NCBI GenBank assembly: GCA_043779285.1
Contig: JAYWEL010000259.1
Coordinates: forward strand, 1-16,201
DNA length: 16,201 bases
Source: MGR-bin208 sp043779285
Lineage (GTDB): Bacteria; Bacteroidota; Bacteroidia; Chitinophagales; Chitinophagaceae
Direction: 5' to 3'
A program made the position numbers and the translations under genes. The notes below the pieces were generated by a model. That model saw only the letters and a program-made list of their open reading frames with translations, had not been told where the DNA came from and did no database searches. Positions 6,216-13,671 of the stretch are shown in pieces; positions within the stretch are counted from its first letter, which is position 1; the number at the start of each line of letters is the position of its first letter.

Positions 6216-8768
6216 TTAATTAAGTTTTATATCATCAAACAGAAAAGTGAAATTTGCCGAACCATTTCCCATTATTCCATTTTCAAAAATCAGTACAATC
6301 TTTTGATATGAATTTGCCGTGTTGATACCGGTAAAATCGAATGTCAATTCTTCCCATCCGTTTGCAACAGTTGTTAATACTTCTTTTTCATAACTCAAAG
6401 CACCATTGGTTGCATTCTCCACTTTCAATAAAACCTTTACACCAACTCTTGGAGAATAAACTTTCATTTTAAATGTTTTTTGGGTTGAAAAGTTAATTGG
6501 ATTTTCCAATTGTATCCAACTACCACCCCATGTTTGACTTAAATTCTTCACCATCCTGGCTACTTTACTGCTTGTATTGATACCGGAGGATTGTGGGTTG
6601 TTAATGACTGTAACTACACCTCCATCAAAATCTGTAAAAGCATATGCCAGTGAAGAAGATTCAAAATCCAATGGAAGGCCTAGTACTGGTGGTGTAGCAC
6701 TAACTAATCTGATATCATCAAATAACCATGTAAAGTTTGAAGAACCATCACCCACTGAACCCAAATCAAATATCAACACAATCTTTTGATAGGAATTAGC
6801 CGTGTTAATACTACTATAATCAAAGGTCAGATCTTCCCATGCATTAGCAACTGTAGTAGATACTTCTTTTTCAAAACTGATTGCTCCATTTGTTGCATTT
6901 TCAACTTTCAACAAAACCTTAGCTCCAACTCTTGGAGAATAAACTTTCATTCGGAAAATTTTGTTTGCAGAAAAATTAATTGGGCTGCTTAATTCTATAA
7001 AACTACCACCCCATACTTGCCCTGCATTTTTTACCATTTTACCGACTTTACTACTTGTATTAATGCCAGATGTTTGCGGATTGTTTATTATCGTTGTATT
7101 ACCACCATCAAAATTTGTAAATGCATATACTAAAGAAGAAGATTCAAAATCAAGGGGGAGTGCAATTCCTGTAAAATTTACCGGAAGAGTTTTTACATCA
7201 TCCCAATAAAAAACCTTTCCGTTTCCGGCAGTATTAAAATCAAAAAATATGGACGCCATATTGTAATTATATGACAGATTCATAGCTGCAGTTCCGGTAG
7301 ATTGATTTGCAAAATTGAAAATGATTGTTTCCCAGGCATTGGCAACTGTCGTAAGTTTTTCTGTTTCAACCGATTTGGTATTATCATTCCGATCTTCCAC
7401 TTTTAATCGAATTGGAATTCCTGCTGCAGGAGAGTAAATGCGTACACTCATTTGTGTTGCTGTAGATGAAAAAGGTAGGGTAGTTGTAAAGCCTGCACCC
7501 ATTGTAGTACCTGCCCATGTTTGGGCTCCATTAGGCTTTGTGGTTTTTTTAACTTTATTTACCGCATTTGTTGGATCGACTGCATCGACACTTATATTGT
7601 TTCCAAAATCAGAGACTGCATAATTTATTGCCGGGTCATCAAATGTAATAGGTAGGGTTAATAAACTTGCCGGTAATTGATTTGTTAATCTGATGTTATC
7701 AAACAGAAATGTAAAATTCGATGTCCCATTTCCCATTGTTCCATTATCAAATATCAAAACAATTTTCTGGTAAGAATTTGAAGTATTGATTGTGGAATAA
7801 TCAAAAACTAAATCTTCCCAGCTATTTGCAACAGTAGTACTTGTTTCTTTTTCAAAACTTATTCCACCATTCGTCAAGTTCTCCACTTTTAATAAAACTT
7901 TTGCTCCAACTCTTGGTGAGTACACTTTCATTCGGAAAATTTTATTTGTAGAAAAATCAATAGGAGCCCCCAAGGTTATCACACTACCACCCCAAGTTTG
8001 TCCTGCATTTTTAACCATCCTGGCAACTTTTGTGCTGGTATTAATTCCATTTGATTGAGGATTGTTAATAACGGTAACAACACCACCATCAAAATTTGAA
8101 AATGCATAATTCACAGTAGGGGACTCAAAGGTTATAGGTAATAGTATGGGATCAACAATTGTAACCGGCTTTATTAATTGAGTGGTAGCTGCACCTCCGC
8201 TTAAAGCAACTACCCTGATTTGATATGTACCTACTGCAGGATATGTAAAACTTACAACTGAACCTTCTAAAAAAGTAACAGGAACTTCGGTAGGAGAAAC
8301 GCCAAAATAGACTTTAAAGTTTGTTTCATACAAAGCCGATGCTGAAATATTTACTTTATAATTATTATTCGGATCAACGGCAATAGTAAAATCCAGATTC
8401 TCAGGAGCTCTGAATGAAACGGTCAGTTGTTTGGTGACTTCTGAAATTTTTCCAGTAACTCCGTATGCCACAATTCTTACATTGTAAACACCTTCGGTAT
8501 ACACATGTTTTGTATTTTTTGATGCTAGTACTTTTGAAGGAGTCGTAGTTGCATCACCATAATAAACATCATAAGATACAGCTCCTTCGCCATTAGGGGT
8601 AATTGTTACCAAGCCGCTATTATCCTGTGTTATTTCAAAAAGTGCCGATATGTTATTGGGTGAAGAAGCACTTTCAATAAATGCAATATCATCATTGATT
8701 GCTTTAGTACAGCTTATTGAAAGCGATAGTAAAAAGCAAATACCGAATATATATTTTAGTGATTGCAT
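6216..8768 (-). CDS. Large modular surface lipoprotein: two PKD-like and four CBM-like repeats
   Basis: This 850-residue protein follows susD in the operon, the usual place of a SusE/SusF-type glycan-binding protein, but it is larger and built differently from classical SusE/F. The lipoprotein signal ends S-I-S-C (Cys20). Two PKD-like modules (about 38-118 and 121-205) are followed by four beta-sandwich repeats of about 155 residues: 209-363, 370-527, 536-690 and 697-850. Each repeat has an early tryptophan in a Q-[TV]-W-[GA]-G context (Trp259, 418, 586, 747), a Y-S-P core, a second Trp (317, 479, 644, 805) and a closing F-D-[ND]-[IV] or W-D-D-V strand. Repeats 1, 3 and 4 are close relatives; repeat 2 is divergent. 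No catalytic site is visible. I infer multivalent binding of beta-glucan at the cell surface to feed the neighbouring GH16 and SusCD. The repeats look like carbohydrate-binding modules, but I cannot assign a numbered CBM family. Confidence 0.8.
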   Translation of the reverse strand: MQSLKYIFGICFLLSLSISCTKAINDDIAFIESASSPNNISALFEITQDNSGLVTITPNGEGAVSYDVYYGDATTTPSKVLASKNTKHVYTEGVYNVRIVAYGVTGKISEVTKQLTVSFRAPENLDFTIAVDPNNNYKVNISASALYETNFKVYFGVSPTEVPVTFLEGSVVSFTYPAVGTYQIRVVALSGGAATTQLIKPVTIVDPILLPITFESPTVNYAFSNFDGGVVTVINNPQSNGINTSTKVARMVKNAGQTWGGSVITLGAPIDFSTNKIFRMKVYSPRVGAKVLLKVENLTNGGISFEKETSTTVANSWEDLVFDYSTINTSNSYQKIVLIFDNGTMGNGTSNFTFLFDNIRLTNQLPASLLTLPITFDDPAINYAVSDFGNNISVDAVDPTNAVNKVKKTTKPNGAQTWAGTTMGAGFTTTLPFSSTATQMSVRIYSPAAGIPIRLKVEDRNDNTKSVETEKLTTVANAWETIIFNFANQSTGTAAMNLSYNYNMASIFFDFNTAGNGKVFYWDDVKTLPVNFTGIALPLDFESSSLVYAFTNFDGGNTTIINNPQTSGINTSSKVGKMVKNAGQVWGGSFIELSSPINFSANKIFRMKVYSPRVGAKVLLKVENATNGAISFEKEVSTTVANAWEDLTFDYSSINTANSYQKIVLIFDLGSVGDGSSNFTWLFDDIRLVSATPPVLGLPLDFESSSLAYAFTDFDGGVVTVINNPQSSGINTSSKVARMVKNLSQTWGGSWIQLENPINFSTQKTFKMKVYSPRVGVKVLLKVENATNGALSYEKEVLTTVANGWEELTFDFTGINTANSYQKIVLIFENGIMGNGSANFTFLFDDIKLN
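6219..6680 (-). repeat. CBM-like repeat 4 of the modular surface lipoprotein
   Basis: This segment encodes residues 697-850, the C-terminal copy. It begins L-P-L-D-F-E-S-S-S-L-A-Y-A-F and contains S-Q-T-W-G-G-S, with Trp747 and Trp805 conserved. It closely resembles repeats 3 and 1 at protein level, with many synonymous third-base differences in the DNA. Confidence 0.8.
6699..7163 (-). repeat. CBM-like repeat 3 of the modular surface lipoprotein
   Basis: This segment encodes residues 536-690. It opens with L-P-L-D-F-E-S-S-S-L-V-Y-A-F, nearly identical to repeat 4, and its core S-P-R-V-G-A-K-V-L-L-K-V-E-N is identical to that of repeat 1. Trp586 and Trp644 are conserved. Confidence 0.8.
7188..7661 (-). 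repeat. CBM-like repeat 2 (divergent) of the modular surface lipoprotein
   Basis: This segment encodes residues 370-527. It keeps the fold markers (P-I-T-F-D, Q-T-W-A-G with Trp418, I-Y-S-P, A-N-A-W-E with Trp479, W-D-D-V) but lacks the F-D-G-G and I-N-N-P-Q segments shared by the other three. It has its own T-A-A-M-N-L-S-Y-N-Y insert. It belongs to a different branch of the same domain family. Confidence 0.75.
7680..8144 (-). repeat. CBM-like repeat 1 of the modular surface lipoprotein
   Basis: This segment encodes residues 209-363, directly after the PKD-like modules. It starts L-P-I-T-F-E-S-P-T-V-N-Y-A-F and contains G-Q-T-W-G-G-S (Trp259) and N-S-W-E-D-L (Trp317). It groups with repeats 3 and 4 although repeat 2 lies between them. 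Confidence 0.8.
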
Positions 8769-8796
8769 AATTATTATTTTAGTTATTTAGTTGTGT

Positions 8797-10308
8797 CTAA
8801 TAGCCTGCATTTTGTTTTAGTCCGGATATATCCACTTCTTGTTGTGGAATTGGAAATACTTCATGTTTGCCAGCTATAAAGCCATTTAATTTTGTGGCAG
8901 CTTGTCTGGTTCTAACCAAATCAAAAAAGCGTTCACCTTCCATGGCTAGTTCCAATCTTCTTTCATCCAGAATTGCCTGATATAGTACAGTACCCGAAGA
9001 TGTGATATCATGCAGATTGTCTCCAAAAGCACGTCGACGTACCAGATTCAAATATGTTTTTGCTTTTGTGTCGTTTGCTACAGTTGCCTTATTATTAGCC
9101 TCAGCTGCCATTAATAATACATCTGCATAACGGATTGTTCTATAATTATTAGCATAATTCAATTCTACCTGACCAGATGTTTCACCTTTTCTTGGCAAAT
9201 ATTTTTGATTATAAAGACCTGTGTTTTTATATGGTGCAACCTGGTATGTAATATTGAATGATGGGTTAGCAGCTTTATATGCTTCAATATCCAATACCGT
9301 AACATTTTTTCTTGTATCTCCAGAAGTATATGCTGCAGCTAAGTTTTGTGCCGGTAAATTTGTACTCCAACCTGCTGCATAAGGCATTGTGGAAGTACCA
9401 TTCAAACCTCTTATACCGCATTGCTGGACCGAATGATTTCCCTGGCCTCTTGTTACACCACCCCAATTATAATAAGGTGAGTTGTTTGAATATTGAATCT
9501 CAAAAATAGATTCAGTCCCATTCTCTCCTGATTCTAAAAAAAGCGATCCGAAGTTTGAAACCAGACTGAAAGCATTCGCATTGATTACATTCTCTAGCAT
9601 GGCAGCAGATGCATCAAATTTATTTTGGTACAGATAAACTTTACCCAATAAAGCCTGAGCAGCATATTTAGTTATTTTTCCTTTCTGTACCTGGATTGCT
9701 GGTAATACTGAAATGGCATTTGTCAAATCCAATTCTATTTGCTTGTACACATCAGCCTTTGTACTTCTCTGTAATGTTTTAGAATCGCTTAAGCTCAACC
9801 TTTTGTTTGTAAAAAGAGGAACATCGCCAAAAAGTTTTACTAAACTGAAATAATAATAAGCCCTTAAAAAATAGACTTCTCCATACAATGCATCCTTGCC
9901 TGCAAAATTGATGGTTTCTCCAGCCAGATTTTTTGCTTTGTATTGATGCATATAATTGGCTCTGTTTATTCCTTCATAAGCAGCACTCCAAAGTTCAGTT
10001 AACGTTGAATTTACTGCTGTATGTGTGAAGTCATCTATTTGCTGTAATGGCAATACGTCGGAAGCGTTTTCACCACCAGTTACTGAATTGTCAGATGCAA
10101 TGTCTCCAACCGGAACTAATTGGTTTAGCCATTGTATTGGAGTATATACACTGATTGCCATAGTACGATAATCAGATTCAGATTTTAAATAATCCAATTC
10201 GGTAATTCTGTAATCATCATGTGGATTATAATCAATCCATTTTTTACATGAGGAAAGCATGATTATCAGAACAAACAGGCTTAGTATTTTAATATTTATT
10301 TTCTTCAT
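8797..10308 (-). CDS. susD: SusD/RagB-family outer-membrane nutrient-binding lipoprotein
   Basis: This 503-residue SusD homologue caps the SusC barrel and delivers glycan oligosaccharides to it at the outer-membrane surface. The lipoprotein signal ends L-S-S-C (Cys21), followed by K-K. Family blocks are L-W-S-A-A-Y-E-G-I-N-R-A-N (about 106-118), the TPR-like helices G-E-V-Y-F-L-R-A-Y-Y-Y-F (about 143-154) and Y-A-A-Q-A-L-L-G-K-V-Y-L (about 215-226). The C-terminal signature R-Y-A-D-V-L-L-M-A-A-E-A is followed by L-D-E-R-R-L-E-L-A-M-E-G-E-R-F-F-D-L and P-I-P-Q-Q-E at the end. Length is typical. It lies 24 bases downstream of susC and 28 bases upstream of the repeat lipoprotein, so all are probably co-transcribed. 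The symbol denotes the family; glycan specificity is inferred from the GH16 and GH3 genes rather than from this protein. Confidence 0.96.
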   Translation of the reverse strand: MKKINIKILSLFVLIIMLSSCKKWIDYNPHDDYRITELDYLKSESDYRTMAISVYTPIQWLNQLVPVGDIASDNSVTGGENASDVLPLQQIDDFTHTAVNSTLTELWSAAYEGINRANYMHQYKAKNLAGETINFAGKDALYGEVYFLRAYYYFSLVKLFGDVPLFTNKRLSLSDSKTLQRSTKADVYKQIELDLTNAISVLPAIQVQKGKITKYAAQALLGKVYLYQNKFDASAAMLENVINANAFSLVSNFGSLFLESGENGTESIFEIQYSNNSPYYNWGGVTRGQGNHSVQQCGIRGLNGTSTMPYAAGWSTNLPAQNLAAAYTSGDTRKNVTVLDIEAYKAANPSFNITYQVAPYKNTGLYNQKYLPRKGETSGQVELNYANNYRTIRYADVLLMAAEANNKATVANDTKAKTYLNLVRRRAFGDNLHDITSSGTVLYQAILDERRLELAMEGERFFDLVRTRQAATKLNGFIAGKHEVFPIPQQEVDISGLKQNAGY

Positions 10309-10332
10309 TGTAATATTATTTTATAATGAGAT

Positions 10333-13300
10333 TTATAATTTTATGTCAATCCCAAATGAATATGTTCTTGCTTGAGGGTAAGCACCACGGTCAATACCCG
10401 AATCAAGAATACCACCGGATATTTCCGGGTCAAATCCTGAATATTTGGTTATGGTAAAGGCATTTTTTACTTGAACATAAATTCGTAGTTTATTAAAAAT
10501 ATTTTTGGTTTCATTAGAAGAAAAGTTGTAGCCCAACTGCAGGTTCTTTAATTTAATAAACGAGCCATCTTCAACATATCTGTCAGAAACCCGGATATTA
10601 CTATTGGCATCGGTAAAAGAATATCTGGGATTTCTAGCATCATTGGTTGTGCCGGGCCCAGTCCATCTTGCTAATACAGCCCTGTATTTATTGGTAAAAT
10701 TTGCATTTCTTTCATATGCCCTATAAACTTCATTGCCTACTGAAGCATAAGTAAATGCCGTGAAGTCAAAATTCTTATACTCTAAATTAAGATTCCAACC
10801 CATAGTGAAATCTGGGAACGGGTCTCCGATTTTTGTTTGGTCACTTGCTGAAATAACGCCATCTCCATTCATGTCAACAAATCGAATATCACCGGGTACT
10901 GCTCCGGTTTGAGTTGGGTTTTTCGTGATTTCGTCAAAAGATTGAAAAAGGCCTGCAGTTTTATAACCATAAAAATAGCCAGGTGTAAATCCTTTTTCAA
11001 ATACGGTTACACTTTGAGACTGACCGTTGAAATAATATCCACCTAATATTTTAGCTGTACCATCGGTATTAGTAGCAGTAACTTTATTTTTTGCTGTGGT
11101 GAAATTGAGTGAGGTATTAAGTTTGAAATTTTTGCCAAAAGTTTCATTGTAAACAATGGCAAGATCAATTCCTTGGCTGCTTGTAGAACCGATATTGGCT
11201 GTAGGAATAGGAACAGTACCCAGATATAAAGATGAAGAGGGTGTAAATAATAAACCACTTACATCTTTCTGGAAATAATCTGCAGAAACTGAAAACCGTC
11301 TTTTATAAAAAGTCATATCAAAACCGGTATTCGTTTGTAATTGTTTTTCCCATCTCAATGCATCATTTGCGGCTGAACCGACAGTAGATCCTGAATAGAA
11401 TATATTATTGAATGTATATCCATTACTATTGGCTGTTGGCCCATAACTTGGACCACCGGTAATGATTCCTACAAACTGAGGGTTTACATTTTCGTTTCCT
11501 ATTGAGCCATAACTACCTCTGATTTTTAAATGATCAATAAAATCTGATTTGAAGAAATTCTCCTTGCTAACTACCCATCCCAATGATCCGGAAAAAAAGT
11601 TGGCGTATTTATTTTCTTTACCGAAAGCAAATGAGCCATCCCTTCTTGTAGTAAAAGAAGCCAGATATCGATCCTGATAGTCGTAATTGATTCGGCTAAA
11701 ATAGGAGAGGTTATTTCTGAAATATTGATAATAATAGCCGTTGATGGCATTACTGTTCATTGCATTATTGATTCCTTGTGCTGCGGTAAAGTCTGCAAAC
11801 TCCCAGGTATTAAAAGGAACATCTTGTCTTGTTGCACCAGCTGCATTTCCGGATATTTTTGCCAATGAAAATCCAAGAACGGTTTCAAAATGGTGGTTTT
11901 CTTTTATATTAAAATCATAATTGGCAAAAGACTCCCAGGTATAATTAAAGTTGCTGGTTTTTTCATGAGCCACACTGTTATTTTTACCTGTAAAAGTGGA
12001 ACCATCTGCATTCATTGAATTATCTACATTCAAAGGGCCATAGAAAACCAGTGGGGTAAAGCTTTTGGCATTGCCATCATATTTTGTATAACCAAAACGG
12101 CTGGTCAGTTTAAGGTTTTTTAAAACATCATATTGCAGTTCGAATTTTCCGTAAAGCTTATTGCCTACATTTTTATTGAACGTATTATCGAGTTTGGTTA
12201 GTGGATTAAATATCTCGGATAATAAAAAATTACTGAATCCAAAATTGCCGACAGTATTGGGGACGGTATTTAAAACAGAAACTGTTGGATCGAAATTCAG
12301 GGCACTGCCTAGAATACTGTTAAATGAATTTTCCTGAATGCCTTTCGAGTCAAGGATGACTGCAGAAGCATTAACGATAAACTTCAATCGGGATGTCAGA
12401 TCGAAATTTAAGTTAGCCGTAAAATTTCCTCTGTTAAATCTTGATTTATCATTTCCACCAACAATACCACCTTGGTTCAAATATCCACCTGAAAGGAAAT
12501 AAGACATTTTATCACTTCCACCACGAGCAGAAATATTATGAGATTGAAGAAAGGCAGTTTCAAAAATTTCTTTTTGCCAATCTGTACCTTTCCCAATCAG
12601 TGAAAGGTTAGGAAAAACTACATTACCACCCGAAACAGTACTTCCTTCATTAATTATTGCTGCATATTCAGTAGCATTCAATACAGCAATTGTATTTAAA
12701 ACCTCCTGCATACCATAATTACTACTTACAGAAATATCTGCTTTTTGATTTTTCCGACCCGACTTTGTGGTTACTACAATGACTCCATTACCGCCTTTTA
12801 CACCATAAATAGCAGTAGTTGCTGCATCTTTTAACACATTTATAGACTCAATGTCTGTTGCATTAATGGAATTAAGATCTGTCAGCGATTGGGGCACCCC
12901 GTCAATTATTACAACCGGATCTGTACCTGAAAAAGAGGGGATACCTCTTATTAATACCGTAGGTTTTGAACCCGGTGTACCACTTTGAATAACTGTAACT
13001 CCCGAAGCTCTTCCCTGTAAAGCCTCTTCGGTTCGTACTGGTCTAAGTTTTTCTATATCCGCACTCTTTATGGTGGATATAGCTCCTGAAATATTGGTTA
13101 TTTTCTGTGTACCATAACCAACTACAATAACATCTGATAAGCTAGCTGATGTGCTTTCTTCAAGCGATATAACAATTTCTTCAAGGTTTTCAGCAACTAT
13201 AAATTCTTCGATTTTCATTCCGGCATAACTAATAACTAGGATGCTACCTTTCTTTGGTACATTAATAGTAAAATGACCATTCAAATCTGTAAGCGAATTA

Positions 13301-13458
13301 AGTGCAGTGCCTTTTACAATAACTGTAGCCCCATTTAATGGTTCACCGTTAAATTTATTAACTATTTTTCCTGATACTGGGATATTTTGTCCAGCAACCT
13401 GAAGAAATAAACCACCGGTTATTAAACTTAGGCAGAGCAAAAAGATTTTTAATTTCAT
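10333..13458 (-). CDS. susC: SusC/RagA-family TonB-dependent outer-membrane transporter
   Basis: This 1041-residue transporter imports oligosaccharides across the outer membrane, powered by TonB-ExbBD. Residues 1-24 form a signal peptide (M-K-L-K-I-F-L-L-C-L start). A carboxypeptidase-regulatory-like beta-sandwich spans about 25-102 (V-S-G-K-I-V-N, then L-T-D-L-N-G-H-F-T). The TonB box D-V-I-V-V-G-Y-G is at 109-116. The plug covers about 118-237, with R-G-I-P-S and the SusC-type signature L-K-D-A-A-T-T-A-I-Y-G-V ending in N-G-V-I-V-V-T-T-K-S-G. The remainder is the 22-strand barrel, with the typical V-D-M-N-G-D-G-V-I calcium-site-like motif near the C-terminus and a terminal aromatic-rich strand. 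It is the first gene of the leftward PUL operon. Its leader is A-rich with no clear Shine-Dalgarno sequence, as is normal in this phylum. Direct repeats 110 bases or more upstream of the start may control it. Confidence 0.97.
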   Translation of the reverse strand: MKLKIFLLCLSLITGGLFLQVAGQNIPVSGKIVNKFNGEPLNGATVIVKGTALNSLTDLNGHFTINVPKKGSILVISYAGMKIEEFIVAENLEEIVISLEESTSASLSDVIVVGYGTQKITNISGAISTIKSADIEKLRPVRTEEALQGRASGVTVIQSGTPGSKPTVLIRGIPSFSGTDPVVIIDGVPQSLTDLNSINATDIESINVLKDAATTAIYGVKGGNGVIVVTTKSGRKNQKADISVSSNYGMQEVLNTIAVLNATEYAAIINEGSTVSGGNVVFPNLSLIGKGTDWQKEIFETAFLQSHNISARGGSDKMSYFLSGGYLNQGGIVGGNDKSRFNRGNFTANLNFDLTSRLKFIVNASAVILDSKGIQENSFNSILGSALNFDPTVSVLNTVPNTVGNFGFSNFLLSEIFNPLTKLDNTFNKNVGNKLYGKFELQYDVLKNLKLTSRFGYTKYDGNAKSFTPLVFYGPLNVDNSMNADGSTFTGKNNSVAHEKTSNFNYTWESFANYDFNIKENHHFETVLGFSLAKISGNAAGATRQDVPFNTWEFADFTAAQGINNAMNSNAINGYYYQYFRNNLSYFSRINYDYQDRYLASFTTRRDGSFAFGKENKYANFFSGSLGWVVSKENFFKSDFIDHLKIRGSYGSIGNENVNPQFVGIITGGPSYGPTANSNGYTFNNIFYSGSTVGSAANDALRWEKQLQTNTGFDMTFYKRRFSVSADYFQKDVSGLLFTPSSSLYLGTVPIPTANIGSTSSQGIDLAIVYNETFGKNFKLNTSLNFTTAKNKVTATNTDGTAKILGGYYFNGQSQSVTVFEKGFTPGYFYGYKTAGLFQSFDEITKNPTQTGAVPGDIRFVDMNGDGVISASDQTKIGDPFPDFTMGWNLNLEYKNFDFTAFTYASVGNEVYRAYERNANFTNKYRAVLARWTGPGTTNDARNPRYSFTDANSNIRVSDRYVEDGSFIKLKNLQLGYNFSSNETKNIFNKLRIYVQVKNAFTITKYSGFDPEISGGILDSGIDRGAYPQARTYSFGIDIKL

Positions 13459-13567
13459 ATAGCAATTTTTTTTATTTATTTAGTCGAATAAGGATAAAAG
13501 AATGCGATTAAAAAAGCTAATTTTTACTTATTCAAGGTAAATACTTACTGATAGGTTAAATTAAGAT

Positions 13568-13589
13568 AACATACATCAATACTACATCA
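13568..13589. promoter_or_regulatory. Tandem direct-repeat pair, susC-proximal (candidate operator)
   Basis: Two adjacent 11-base units, AACATACATCA and ATACTACATCA, share the core TACATCA exactly 11 bases apart. The pair begins 110 bases upstream of the susC start codon. A second, better conserved pair lies 53 bases further right in the same orientation. An 11-base tandem unit puts both copies on one face of the helix, as expected for a dimer or oligomer of a helix-turn-helix regulator. The repeats are seen directly; binding is inferred, with the divergent sensor-regulator as the obvious candidate protein. Confidence 0.55.
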
Positions 13590-13620
13590 CAAATAGCATT
13601 TTTTATATTTTAGTCTATAT

Positions 13621-13642
13621 TTACTACATCATTACTACATCA
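13621..13642. promoter_or_regulatory. Perfect tandem repeat TTACTACATCA x2 (candidate operator)
   Basis: The 11-base unit TTACTACATCA occurs twice without a gap or mismatch (13621-13631 and 13632-13642). The pair ends 29 bases before the ATG of the sensor-regulator and lies about 163 bases upstream of the susC start. It repeats the sequence and orientation of the pair at 13568-13589 at a distance of 53 bases, close to five helical turns. It could serve activation of susC, autoregulation of the divergent gene, or both. Function is inferred. Confidence 0.6.
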
Positions 13643-13671
13643 AAATAATTTTTTACTATCTCATAGACGAA

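Larger units (their letters stand above)
13459..13671. promoter_or_regulatory. Divergent intergenic control region between susC and the regulator
   Basis: This 213-base, AT-rich region is the only sizeable non-coding space in the window and must hold the promoters for both the leftward PUL operon and the rightward regulator. Apart from the two direct-repeat pairs, I see no convincing Bacteroidota promoter (TTTG near -33 with TAnnTTTG near -7) on either strand. A weak TATATTTA sits near 13616 on the + strand. Lack of a good basal promoter would fit an activator-dependent operon, but this is inference from absence. Confidence 0.5.

Noticed and set aside
6219..8144. Long direct repeats that might suggest a CRISPR array or transposon
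   Set aside because: They are about 460 bases long, in frame, with synonymous drift and no spacers or transposase; they are protein domain repeats.
13459..13671. Standard Bacteroidota -33/-7 promoter elements
   Set aside because: I searched both strands by eye; the nearest matches (for example TATATTTA near 13616) lack a matching TTTG at the right spacing, so no promoter is called.
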